A stretch of DNA of 64,000 bases from Cladocopium goreaui (Eukaryota > Sar > Dinophyceae > Suessiales > Symbiodiniaceae), in assembly GCA_947184155.2 (NCBI GenBank), contig CAMXCT020002079.1:299004-363003 (forward strand), given 5' to 3'. How positions within the stretch are numbered: the first letter of the stretch is position 1; each line of letters starts with the position of its first letter. Shown one piece after another: positions 24,264 to 35,200 of this stretch. The position numbers were made by a program, and so were the translations under genes. A model generated the notes under the pieces. It saw only the letters and a program-made list of their open reading frames with translations, was not told the DNA's origin and made no database searches.

Positions 24264-27200
24264 CTACTGTACTGATGGTACTGGACAAAATGTTGGCATT
24301 TCCCAATAATTACAGTACATTGGATTTCCATTGGCAATTCTGATCTGCCCAGGCACTGTATTGTCAGCTGCGATCTGCTCAACATGTGGAAGAAACTTCC
24401 CATTCATTGTAATAACTACACGCTTTTCGCCCTTCTTTCCAACCTGGGAGCACAGGACCGTGGCAACTAAGACATGCATGAAATGACAGCAAGACGTCGC
24501 TCTCCGCATCCGCACGGTGACAGCTGCACCAGCCTAAAAACTCTGATATGCCCGTGCAGTTGATGTTTGTGTCGCCAGTTATGTGTCTGTGCAAGCAAGC
24601 AACTGTGGTTCCAACATCCAGGTAGAAATCTATTGCACTCATAATTCCATCACCACACTGTTCGTTGACCAGGGCCTCCAACCGATGCAGTAAACAATTA
24701 CAGAACAAAAACACGTGCAATAACTAGCAACATGACCAATGCTTCCAACATCTCTCGTCTGACAGTGCACAGAGGAATCCAGTCCTCACATCACAACGAA
24801 AGAAAGCATTCAGCGAAGCATTCAGAGATGATGAAGCTCCAAATTGTTTCAATCGTAATCGAATCGTTTCAGTGGATTTATGTTGAGAAATTTAGAGCGC
24901 AACCTAATGTTTCAAATGCCTAGACTGGATTGACAAGCAGTCGTCTTGGTCTTTGTTCATGACGCGTTCAAGGTCCATAAGAGCACACCAACCTTTCCCA
25001 GAAGCTCTTGCCTTAATCGCTTCACCATAGTGCGTAATCCTTGGCAAAATGTGTGGTGGAATTGCCATCCCGCATGCCCCATTCTGCTTCACACCCAAAA
25101 CAAATTTCCCGACCAATCAGAGTACCTGAGTGGCCACACGCCTCATAGGTCCTGTACACATTTGGCTCCTCAGCAAAGTGCAAGACATATTTGTTGAATC
25201 CCTACTTCCAGTGATTTCTAGTGGTCCTAGTATGAGATTGGACGGCCACAGGAGCCAGGTATGGGTCTGCACTATCAGGTGAAGTGAGCAAGGCAGCCAG
25301 GACGCATCCCCAAAAGCCAATACTATCAGTGTTACCTTCCGAACTGCTTTTAGGATTTAAACAGATCTAAGACAGTGCCTTGAAATGGCCATCCAGCAGG
25401 AAACTCATGAAAAGTCTTACTGCAAAGGACGGATCAGGCACAAACCTGTCGTTGACCTAGAAACGTTCTAAGTCTAAGTCTCTAAGTTTGTCGAGTTGGA
25501 TTGGTGGTTTCAACTTCCCTGAAAAACGTTTAGTTGCGGATCGTTCCAGGTAGGTTCGAAAATAGGCAAAAATCAAGCCATCAAATCAACCAAATCAACC
25601 AAAATAGGGAATTTTAGACGGGGATCCGAGAGTGGAAAAATGCTAACCTCAAAGTGAAGAGCTCCTTTGAGCTAATTTGGACGAGGATTTAGCCACGCCA
25701 GTCCAGTCTCCCAAAGTTTGGCCCTCTCCTGCAGAATGGCCGGATCAAAGCTGCGCATAGGTGGCTTTTGCATGGCCTTCAAATCCTCGTCGTTGATGCC
25801 CGGCACCAACTCCTCACGTTAGTCTTCCCACAACCAAACGTGCTTGTCACTGCTTGTCATCCATGCAATGATGCAACATGATGCAACGCTCAAAACTGCC
25901 TTTTAGGTCTCGAAACATAGAAACTGTTTCAATCACCAAATTTGTCTGAATTACCTTAAGCACCCCTTGGGCAACATGACCTGTACGGCCTGTACGGCAA
26001 GGATCTCACCCTCTCATGAGCCACATGAACGTTGAATAACATTTTTGCTCTATGTAAGCAAAATGTCTTGAAATGTTTGACAGTCTGTCCGGACCGCTTT
26101 GTAAGCTGAACCCTGACAAGCAGTGTAGAGAATCTATCAAATCCGACGTTAGACTACCATCACAAGTGAGAGAATTTGCATTGGATGGCTACTGTGACTA
26201 CAACGCTCTTTCCCGGACCACACCTGGCCCTTCACCAATTGCAAACCCACTACTTCTCCTTTATCTTGGCAGCAGCGGTGGGTTTCAATTGCGCCTGGTT
26301 GAAAAAGAGATTTGCCTAGGCATGACCCAAACCGCAAATGTCTGGGAAGTAGCAGTGTGAAATTCACAAAACATCTACAAGTCTAGCCGAGTCTAGCCAA
26401 ACCATCCAGCTTACATCAGTGGACTCTGTTCAGTGCAGAGGACAGGGAAAAATGAGCTGCGAAGACACAGAAGACACATTGATATTATGATCGTATTTGT
26501 CAAAGCTGCACCTCGGATGTCCTGCTAGTGTCTGAATGTGGAGTATCTCATGCGATTGTCTGTGACTTCAATTTCTAGTGGCTATAATGCACGATGTGAT
26601 GTAGTGTCTCCTCTTGCACTGTATCAAACAAAACAAGCTGCGCAGGCGCCCTTTTCCAGTTTCTGGATGTTCCTGGGACACATGTTCTATCATTTTCTCC
26701 ATTTCTCTGGGACACAAGCGCTTAGTTTTTGTTTTAGCATGTCTGCATGCAACTGATGCAAATTCAAAGGTGTTAGTTTTGGGGTGAAGTCGGGGAGGTG
26801 TGTGTGTGTATGTATATAATTATATATATATCCGGCATATATGGGGTGGCATTTTGTGATGCATCTGCTATGCAAATTCACTTCAGCTGGCTCAGTTGGA
26901 TTGGCATGTGTAGTTTGATTCTGCCAACGGTCAACAGTTTCACAACAACAAAACATGCCGCGCGACATTCCTCATGATCTATCATTTAAAAGTCACGGGT
27001 CTGGCTCTTCGCACACTGGCAAAACCATGCGTTGCAGCAGGAATTCTTTTCCAGCGCCTTTATTTGGGTATGTAATGTATATGATGCTTCAGAGCAGGGC
27101 CTTAGTACGTCCTGATCGAGTCTTTGCTTGTCTTGAATTGTCTTGATTCATCAGTCTGCCCAAGTTAGTCCTTCTGCAAATCAATGCTTCAGAACCTGAT

Positions 27201-27836
27201 GCAACTTTTCTAGGACAATTGTCCAGGGATCTTCAGCTCTTTTTGATTATTATGATCATGTGGCCTAATTGCCGTCTTTGTGGATCTTCATCGGGGATCA
27301 TGGTCGGCTTGGATTAGGAAGCAATCAGCTTGAAATGTTGAGTGCTCGCCTGTTACGTCTGTGAACTGTCCAAGAAGAACTTTCAGTGCAAGTCACTGTG
27401 TAGGCATTGGTCAGCCCAAGGCCCAGCGCAATCCTTCGTGCCCGAGAACCATCCAAGGTCACTCACATAAATAGCCATGAACTGACCATGAACTGACCAG
27501 ACCACGAACCATGGATTCCATGGATATCCTCAAAATGTGTCAAGTCAACTGCGGTCGGATGTTCGGAACTGACTTGGATTGGCTAGAACCTGGCTTTGTA
27601 CAGGTGCTGGACACCTTCTCAACCTTGTCTCAAAAAACTATTTCCAAAGCAGTACATCCACATCATGACATGGACAATCAGAGTCAAAGGGTAAAAAAGG
27701 CTTCGTTGTTTTCCTGCTAGCTGTGAAGAGAATCTGGAATCGCTGCTTCGCTGCTTCTGCTGACCAGGCGCTCGTCAAATGTTTTTCCACTCTGTTCTTT
27801 TGCCGCCAGGAGCCGCGCAACCAAGGACGCTTTCTC
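24264..27836 (-). CDS. cynS: Cyanase (cyanate hydratase), split over at least nine exons
   Basis: Cyanase converts cyanate and bicarbonate to CO2 and carbamate, which gives ammonia. Minus-strand exons, 5' to 3': 27836-27772 (KASLVARLLAAKEQSGKTF), 27433-27396 (IALGLGLTNAYT), 27045-27026 (FLLQRM, tentative), 26294-26259 (AQLKPTAAAKIK), 25812-25729 (VPGINDEDLKAMQKPPMRS onward), 25168-25140 (EPNVYRTYEA), 25039-25012 (ITHYGEAIK), 24675-24616 (GDGIMSAIDFYLD) and 24443-24264 (VVITMNGKFLPHVEQ). Joined in this order they follow the cyanase family, especially plant-type members, without gaps. The catalytic Arg and Glu are in YRTYE and the Ser is in GIMSAIDF. Introns start with GT, GC or GA and end in AG; the intron before 27045 does not fit this rule. 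The N-terminal exon or exons are not identified. The last exon runs about 23 residues past the usual end unless spliced further. Confidence 0.85.
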
Positions 27837-28261
27837 CTGAACATTATATAATACTTCAAATCATCTCAAATTGTCCACTGGAAACGGGACAGAACAGTGG
27901 CGCCATTTACAGCATCTCGATCCCATGGCTGTCCTCCGGGCAGGATTTCATCCGCTTTGCAGGGGGAAGCTCCATTGCTCAGGGCTACTGATATTTCAGC
28001 TGCTTTCAAACGGCCTCTGAGCAAGCAAAGCAAGAAAAGTGAGAAAGGGAAGTACCTTCGAATTTCTTGTGATTCCCCGACCTCGCCCCATGGACCATGC
28101 TAGGCTATGCACATCATGTCGTGCGGTGCTATCGAACATTCCATCAAATTGCCATGTTCCTTGCCACTGCACTGACCCACTTGTGAAAATGGCTGGTGCT
28201 TCTCACTCGAATACTTTCAAACCATTGCTCTCAACAGACTCCCTCTGCAACTGCATGAAGT

Positions 28262-29355
28262 CCGGGGGCAAACATGGCAGCTGCACAGAAGCTTCAGAGC
28301 AAATTCGCGAACTGTGATGTCACCAGCCTGTGAGTTTACCACTTGAAGACCCCGGAGACTGTATTGGTCAAGTAAACAACCGACAACCAGCTGCGAAATG
28401 TGTGTATACCGTATGTATGTGTATGTATATGTATGTATATATATATACATATTATTATCATTATCATTGTCATTATTATTGTTATCATTATCAATTATTT
28501 ACTACTATTATTATTACTATTATATATATGTGTGTGTGTGCATATATGTACGTCCAATGATATGCCATGTACAGTAAGCAACACAGGGACACCGTTTCAA
28601 TAGCAGGTGACATGAGCTGCGCTACAAAATCATTATGGCCAGGTTTTCAAAAGTTGAAACCTTGCAGATTCAATATAAAAGCAGCATATCAGACTTTCGG
28701 CCGCCGCCTGTTTCTTCTCTTGGAGCAAGGCAATAAGCTGCTGAAGCAAATATCGCAACCTGTGACGTTTGATCCAAGCTGTTAGAGCATTAAGCCCCGT
28801 GGGTCATTCGTGAGTCATTCTGCCATTGTGACCACAGGTGGTTATCCGCGCTTATCCATTCTTTCCTTATGGCCCAAGTTTGCTAGACAAAGACTGAAGA
28901 AGAATCACTGGCATGTCGGAAACTTCTTTGAAAGCATGTTTGTTCAGGAGCCCTTACAAATTTATCTTATTCCCTGTGAACCAATATAAACCAATAACAT
29001 TTGTTTAATCAATCAGAGTGAACCACTTTGAAGTGATCTGAATCAATGGCATCTTCAGAAACAATCTCAGGCCGCAGCAGGGACACAGCCTCAGCCATGT
29101 GCAATAGGATAAAGGGTGACAGTCTGTGTCAGACACAAGGAAACTTTGAAAACTGACTACGTTTATGGCCTCCAAACCATCCAAACCCCAGCTAAAAATA
29201 AGCTGATAAGTGATCATGTCCTGATGACACACATAAGAACGATCAGACTTCCAGCCAAGCAAGACAAGAAAGGTCCGACTCTAGTTATCAAACGTGGCCC
29301 TGGCAGCAGGCCACATGGGCTTGAAGGCAGCATTGAGCAATTCTTCTGCAAAGTC
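28262..29355 (-). CDS. Candidate minus-strand exons upstream of cyanase
   Basis: Three short stretches look coding on the minus strand. 29355-29290, after a CCGTGAG acceptor, reads DFAEELLNAAFKPMWPAAR. 28759-28696, after GTCACAG, reads LRYLLQQLIALLQEKKQAAA. 28311-28262, after ATCACAG, reads REFALKLLCSCHVCP. They lie between the stop of an upstream gene (29991) and the first recognised cyanase exon (27836). They could be an N-terminal extension of the cyanase or a separate small gene. No family is recognised. Confidence 0.3.
28400..28560. repeat. TATG and ATT-rich microsatellite
   Basis: Impure GTATGTAT and ATTATT/TTATCA repeats with a short TG run near 28530. Open frames here are repeat artefacts. 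Confidence 0.85.
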
Positions 29356-29990
29356 CTCACGGTGCCGATTCCATCACTTGCAGATTGGATCTCTCGAAGT
29401 CTCGAGCATTGAACAGAGTCACATGCATCGGGAGTCAAAACATTCCGGACAAGAAGTGAAAGAAAAAACGTCATAGGTTGCTCTGCAAAAGCTTCATTGT
29501 GCACGGAAATAATTATGTTCTGACTACCAAGAGAAAATGAAGATCTTAAGGTGCCTAGAAAATCTCTGCAATTGGACAAGTACAAAGTCATGCAAATGGA
29601 ACTAGTGGGGCAGACTTCATCCAGATCCTACAATGACAATACTGCACCTCGAGGATTCCTCGAGCCTCTTCATCTTTGCCTCAGCCCAAATCGATTGACC
29701 AAGTAAAGCAATGTGTCACACTATCAGAAGAAATTCCTCCAATTGCTACCAAGATCGCACAGCCGTGAAACTACTGGACCGCACCCACAAAATACCTTTT
29801 CCAAGAAACAAGCGCCTTACATACAATAGCATGAAAATGAATTGCAACATGTAATTGCAATGGATCCTGTGGCGCGAACCACTGCCCACCCTGGGCTAAG
29901 CACTGCGGGATAACACCAAACGTTGCAGCAAACCGGCCATGAGCTGGGCAATGACCTGAGTCTGATGGCCCACAGCTGATCAAAAGAGAA

Positions 29991-30110
29991 TCAGTGCGGT
30001 TTGTTTTGCTTCAAGAGCATAGTGGCGTCCTGTACCGCTGATTCTTCGAGAAGATTCCCCCTTATACTCGATCCCCGAATGCCCAGAATGCACCGATCCA
30101 GCAGTTCGTT
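29991..30110 (-). CDS. Candidate terminal exon of an upstream minus-strand host gene
   Basis: After the acceptor-like CTCTGATTCCAG the minus strand reads NELLDRCILGIRGSSIRGNL and continues through EESAVQDATMLLKQNK to a TGA at 29991-29993. Composition is strongly protein-like and the frame closes upstream of the acceptor. The gene points the same way as the cyanase and lies upstream of it, fitting the head-to-tail gene order common in dinoflagellates. Earlier exons may include a short stretch at 30186-30140 (AHVDFEAVVQQKPG). The product is unknown. Confidence 0.4.
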   Translation of the reverse strand, partial: NELLDRCILGIRGSSIRGNLLEESAVQDATMLLKQNKPH

Positions 30111-30839
30111 CTGGAATCAGAGTTGGAGACTGTTTGTAGACCGGGTTTCTGCTGCACGACAGCCTCAAAGTCCACATGGGCACCTGGAGTACTATGACAG
30201 AGCACAAAGCCAAACAAAGCAGGTCAAATCACGCTCTTAGAGCTATTAGAGCATGCCATGGTCCCATGGTCAAGTCAAGATCAAGGCAGCAGGAGCTCCG
30301 TTTCTAGACCTACTTGAGGTGCTTTTCAAATCTGCGGGGGATACCAATAGGCTCTCGGAGTGGAAGGCAGCTTGACTGGCAGAGCCGTAAGAGCCTCGGG
30401 TAGCAGCATTTGAAGATGTTCAGTCCCCAATGTGCACATGTCTAACCACAAGGGAGAGATGATAGAAAGGGAAAAGCAAAGGTTTCAACATCTGTAAGGG
30501 GCCGTGTCGGTGACGACATCAGACAATGACATGATGGTGGTTGAAGTGTCCGAAACTGTAGTGATTTGCACATTTTGGTTTTTCTTCAGTAAATTTGTGG
30601 TTCAAATTCCATGGAAGGGTCGCCTCAAAAGTGGAAAATCTAGTGTTTTACCACAACGAAATTGTAATTCTGTATACCAAGAGCTCCGTGAAAAAGTTCG
30701 TTTTTTTTGATTCAAGTACAAAGTTGTCTGAGTTTGTTGAGGACATTGCCTGTCACGCTTTTGCGCCAGACTGCAGCATACAGGTACTTCCAAAATTTCA
30801 TGAAGTCTTGTCTACAGTCTTTGTGTGTATGTAACTGCC

Positions 30840-31040
30840 TCGGAATCGGTCTTTTAAACTGTAGAAAGTGCAAGAGAACGTCCGGCAGCGTAGCATGACG
30901 TGTGTGTGTGTGTGTGTGGAAGTGCAAGAGAACGTCCAGCAGCGTAGCATGACGTATGTGTGGAAGTGCAAGAGAATGTACTATGTAGTTGAAGTCGAAA
31001 TGAACGTTATTCTCCCACCCCACCCCCCCCACCCCCAAAA
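30840..31040 (-). repeat. Minisatellite of about 40-60 bp units with TG run and C-rich end
   Basis: Units with the core GTGCAAGAGAACGTCC and CAGCGTAGCATGACGT occur two to three times at 30868-30990, separated by a GT run, and end in CCCCACCCC near 31020. Read on the minus strand, the core ATGCTACGCTGC and the G-rich flank are shared with the larger minisatellite at 43195-43790. Confidence 0.7.
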
Positions 31041-31341
31041 TATCAACACGCGCATGGCCTCTTACTGGCGTTGACACCAAAAACAACTATAGTTCGGCTT
31101 TTGACCAGGTGGCAAAAACATCAAAAACATGGCTCGGGTCCTTCAGAATGCATCAAAGAAAGGGAGTCACTATCACAATTTATCACTATCCTCTTGCATT
31201 GACAAACTGGTCATCAGACTGATCAGTCTCCGCTTTCCACAGGCTCCAGGCAAATGCGTCCATGTGCTCAGGCCATAGGCTGCGTTATCCTGCTCAAGCA
31301 AGTTTAGCTTAAGTCCAAATTAAGTCTAAGACTTGGCAGAC

Positions 31342-31665
31342 TCAGCACGAAATTTCAGAAATGACAAGTTTTGTAACAGTTTGATCACAGTTTTGCATCT
31401 CAGGCTCCGTGTGCCAAGTTGGCCTCGGTCGCCGGTAGTTGAAACTTCTTGGCACGTTTGCCACAAGGTAGCCTGAAACGAGGAATGCCAGAGTCGAATC
31501 CAACACTTGTCCCGTTCTGGTCCTCTGTCCTCTGCCAATTCCCAACCACACATTGTACCCTGTGGCCTTGGTGCTCGAGACAGGAACTCCTGTATCACTG
31601 AGCCCCTGAGGGCACTGTTCCGCGAGAAGATGGTCACCAGCATCTGACAAAAAAGGCAAGCACAT
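31342..31665 (-). CDS. Possible exon or unidentified reading frame
   Basis: A 107-residue minus-strand frame has moderately protein-like sequence (SDAGDHLLAEQCPQGLS, then GYNVWLGIGRGQRT). A second frame on the same strand is also open, which weakens the case. It would belong to the host gene ending at 29991, upstream of the E2 insertion. No family is recognised. Confidence 0.2.
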   Translation of the reverse strand: MCLPFLSDAGDHLLAEQCPQGLSDTGVPVSSTKATGYNVWLGIGRGQRTRTGQVLDSTLAFLVSGYLVANVPRSFNYRRPRPTWHTEPEMQNCDQTVTKLVISEISC

Positions 31666-31751
31666 TTCGAAGGAATCATTGTGAAGCAGGAATGTTTTGG
31701 TCCACCCTGAAACGATATTTGCCTCACAACATCTATATATATATATACATA

Positions 31752-31833
31752 CCCGTTCAGATAGGCACGAATCACCTTTTACATGGAGGCATTTTGGTAC
31801 AAAAACAAGGTTTTACCCCTCGGCTGTGACAAG
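31752..31833 (+). repeat. E2 5' LTR (82 bp)
   Basis: This copy is identical by eye to 40648-40729. It starts CCCGTTCAG and ends TGTGACAAG, without the usual TG...CA ends. It contains GGCACGAATCA (31764-31774), the ATG that opens the Gag frame (31783) and a spliced-leader-like GCATTTTGG (31789-31797). At 82 bp it is among the shortest LTRs expected for an autonomous element. Confidence 0.85.
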
Positions 31834-32253
31834 GGTTATGAGCCCAAGTCAGCGTTTCCCACGGTTCCTGGCAATCCCTGGTACTCGGAGAAGGCCCAGG
31901 CTGAATGCAGGCTTCAGGCATTTAGGCCAGCGGACCTGCCAACGAGTCCAGATGGTGGCGGCAGCATGATGGAGCCTTTGCAGAGCTCAGCGGGTGGAGA
32001 AGGGCAACTTTTTCAGACGGCGATGGGTCCGACTGGGAAGGGCCGTGGATGCAGTTCGGCAAGTGAGTCTGTGCTGCAGCGGCCTACAGTTCGAGGCCAT
32101 AGCAATCTGAGGACGGAAGGGGCCATGCCTGCTGGAGAGACTGTAAAGAAATCTATGGGGTCTGTTAGCCAAGCAGCTGGGAATCAAAATGGGGGTCAAG
32201 ACACAGAAGGGCTTCAGAGGGCACTAGAAGGTGAGCTGGTGGACTTTTTTTGA
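31783..32253 (+). CDS. E2 Gag N-terminal frame, starting inside the LTR
   Basis: This 156-residue frame opens at the ATG at 31783 within the 5' LTR (MEAFWYKNKV). It reads through the LTR end and the primer-binding site (CDKGYEPKS) and ends at a TGA directly after a run of seven T (32245-32251). The next long frame begins in the -1 phase at that point (LRRQNSMLMEELATLK). A one-base deletion in the T run or a frameshift signal could join the two. The sequence is low complexity, rich in G, S, Q and E, with no recognised domain. Confidence 0.55.
   Translation: MEAFWYKNKVLPLGCDKGYEPKSAFPTVPGNPWYSEKAQAECRLQAFRPADLPTSPDGGGSMMEPLQSSAGGEGQLFQTAMGPTGKGRGCSSASESVLQRPTVRGHSNLRTEGAMPAGETVKKSMGSVSQAAGNQNGGQDTEGLQRALEGELVDFF
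31833..31850 (+). promoter_or_regulatory. E2 primer-binding site for cleaved initiator tRNA-Met
   Basis: Directly at the LTR end the sequence GGGTTATGAGCCCAAG complements the anticodon stem-loop of initiator tRNA-Met, whose conserved GGG...CAU...CCC stem makes this recognisable. Drosophila copia and yeast Ty5 are known to use a tRNA-iMet half-molecule in this way. The site also lies inside the open Gag frame. Confidence 0.75.
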
Positions 32254-35200
32254 GGCGACAGAATTCAATGCTAATGGAAGAATTAGCAACTCTCAAGACG
32301 AAACTGGAGAATGATGGGTCCAACAGGGCCAACTCTGGGATGGAATCAACACCATGGTCTGCTGTCAATGGGGGAGAATCTTCTACTAGCGGTGCAGGTG
32401 GTGTAGAGGTTTTTCAACAAGTGCGAAGCAGTAGACATGGTAGCAGGACTCCCAGGTCATCCAAGAATCGAGATGCAGCGGTTAGTCCTGAGAGGAACAA
32501 GGAACCAGCCAGGTTCACGCCGAATGGAACCAAGGTACCAGCCGGGCCGCCACCTCAGTCTGAACCTTTTTGGCCGCCGGTACCACCAATTCCAATGGTT
32601 GAGAATGGTCAGGATGTGGTAGAGAAGGAAAACATGAGTGGTATCTATGATACATGTGAGTCAAAGCCACGTGTGAGAAATGGAGATCGTGAATGGAAGC
32701 CTCAGTGTGAGGGTGTTGTGACGGCAAGTGAAGCAAAACAGTTTTGGCTGGAACAAGAAGTTCAAGCACTTCGTTCTGTTTTGAACAAGGTTTCAATTCC
32801 AACAGCGTTTCATGAATCTGGATACTGGAATGGAGGTTTTGAATCTAGGGTCAACCCGCAGCATGCGTCTTTTGTGCCTGGAGCTTCTTTGAGCGTTGGC
32901 GGAAGCGGCGCTGATCGTCTTCTGCATCGGGCCTCAATGGAGCTTGGTGGAAGTGGTAATGAACACCTTCTGCATCGGGCACCGCATGGGAGCAATGGAC
33001 TAGATCCACATCAAGGTCGGGCTCCATTTGCAGGTTCTCTGACAGGCGGCGCTCGGGCTGAGCATGTGCATGGAGAACATCTTTGCCACGATCGGGCTGG
33101 CCAGCATGGTGGACACCAAGGAGACGCTCGGGCTTCTTTGGAGCATGGTGAACATCGTTGCGACGGTCGGGCTTTCGCGATGCATGGAGATCTACCTGCA
33201 CAAGCTCGGGCTGCATCGATGAGCGCTGATGGAGTGGGTCTACTTGACAAAGGTTATGGACGCTCTCAAGACCTTCCACGGCATGGTGTGGGGGGAGGTG
33301 GATTCGGAGATGGATCATATCCGGGCAGAATCTATGGCCCGTGGACAGAGCACTCAGGTGGATCGATGAACACCAAGGGAGAGCTTCCAGATCTGCCTGC
33401 GGATTCTTCTCCTCTGCAATTTGGAGATTGGCTTCACCTGATTACGCCAATCATGAAGGACATCAGTGCATCAGCAGACTGGTGGTGGGAATCAACGTTG
33501 AGAGAGGCAAAGGTTTTCTATGAGAACTGGCGGACAAGCTCGCCTCTGCAGAGGATCCAAATACAACCACGACTTCCAGAAGACATGCAGAGCTCCCAGT
33601 TCCAACGAACAGAACAACGTGGAATTCAGATGCTTCTCAAGGCGATTCCTTCCACGGAGCAGCAAGCTTTGGTGACTGATCGAATCCTTTCTTCAACTGG
33701 CATCATCTTCAAGCTGTTGGTCAGATTTCAACCAGGTGGTCCAGGTGAAAAACAACTTTTGCTGACTCACTTGACGACGTTCCCCAAGTGCAAGGACATC
33801 CAAGAAGTGGCATCAGCACTGAGAAGCTGGAGACGGCATTTTGGCCGTGCGTTGGAAGTGGAAGCTACACTTCCAGATGGTGTACTCCTTTTGAAGAACC
33901 TGGACTTGCCTCAACAGAAGCTGGGCACTATGGACAATCAGGCGGCATTCAGGCTTTCTCAGAGCCGCATGGAGTTGCAGTTGGACCAGAAGCCAACACA
34001 GCAAAGCCTTTGGGCATTCAGCCAATGTCTTCTTGCAGAGGCTGAAACACTGGCACTGTTCCAATCATCTACCACTACGACAACGGATCAGTCTCCTTTG
34101 AAGCTGAAACAAATGCAAAATGATCCGAAAACACCTTCAAGAACTACGGCAACTGAAGGCAATACCAAATCAAGTCCTATGGCGGAAAAGCCATGTCGCT
34201 ACTTCATCTCTGATGGTGGATGCAAAGCTGGAAAGTCATGCAAGTGGTTGCATTCTTGGGATGGGGTGACGGACAAGTCATCAAGATGTTGGATATGTGG
34301 TGCAAAAGATCATCGGAAGTCCGAGTGCAAGGTGAAGGCTGCTCCGAGAAAACCAGGTGAGCCATCTGGCTCAGGGGGAGGAACAGGCCAAGGACGTGGG
34401 GGGAGCAGCAATGATGTGTCAACTTCCACAACTACGGCAACCTCTTCAGCAACAGGTGGAAAAGCCGGTGCAGCAGCGGCAAAGGTCTTGCAGAACACGG
34501 ACAAGATGAGCACTGCATCCACTTCATCAACTTCAGCATTTCCGGCGGAGGTGAAAAATCCCAATGGACTTCCTGAAGAAGGTGTCAATTCAGGAGATGG
34601 TGGAACGGGAGGTGATCCAAAAGGAACCAAGGCTGATGAGTTGCTACATGAAGCAACACAACTGCTGAAGTCACTGCGAGTTCAGCCCAAGGTCAATGTC
34701 ATGCAACTGGCAGGACTGGAACAGGCGGAGAATGATTGGGTGCTGATTGACTCAGGCGCCACACATGCTCTACGTCCTGCACATGATCTACAAGAATGGA
34801 CCAATGCAGAAAGAACTGTAGTGCAACTTGCCAATGGTGAGACGGAGGCTTTTCGTCTCAAGAAGGGCACCAAGGTGTTGCTGGGACACCCTACACAAAC
34901 GACTTCAAGAATCGTGCCCATGGGTGGTCTCACAGCACTGGACTTCACACTGCAGTGGTCTGGGGATCAATGTCAGCTGCGTGATGATGAGGGCAGGGAG
35001 TTTGAAGTTCGAGTTGTTCAAGGCTGCCCTATGGTGTCTCTTGCAGATGGCCAGAGAATTTTGGAGTGGCTTGAGTGGTATCAGGCGCATCAACAACGGA
35101 AGTTGGCGATGGTGAGAACTCTGCTGGCTGATGACACCCAAGTGGATCGACAGCGTTTGGACCTGGAGCTGGCTTTGACCTACAAGTTGCGGCAGCTTTT

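Noticed and set aside
26539-26640. GCGCAGCTTGTTTTG as the missing cyanase exon
   Set aside because: There is no AG acceptor in phase before it; the 20-base piece at 27045-27026 fits phase, length and sequence better.
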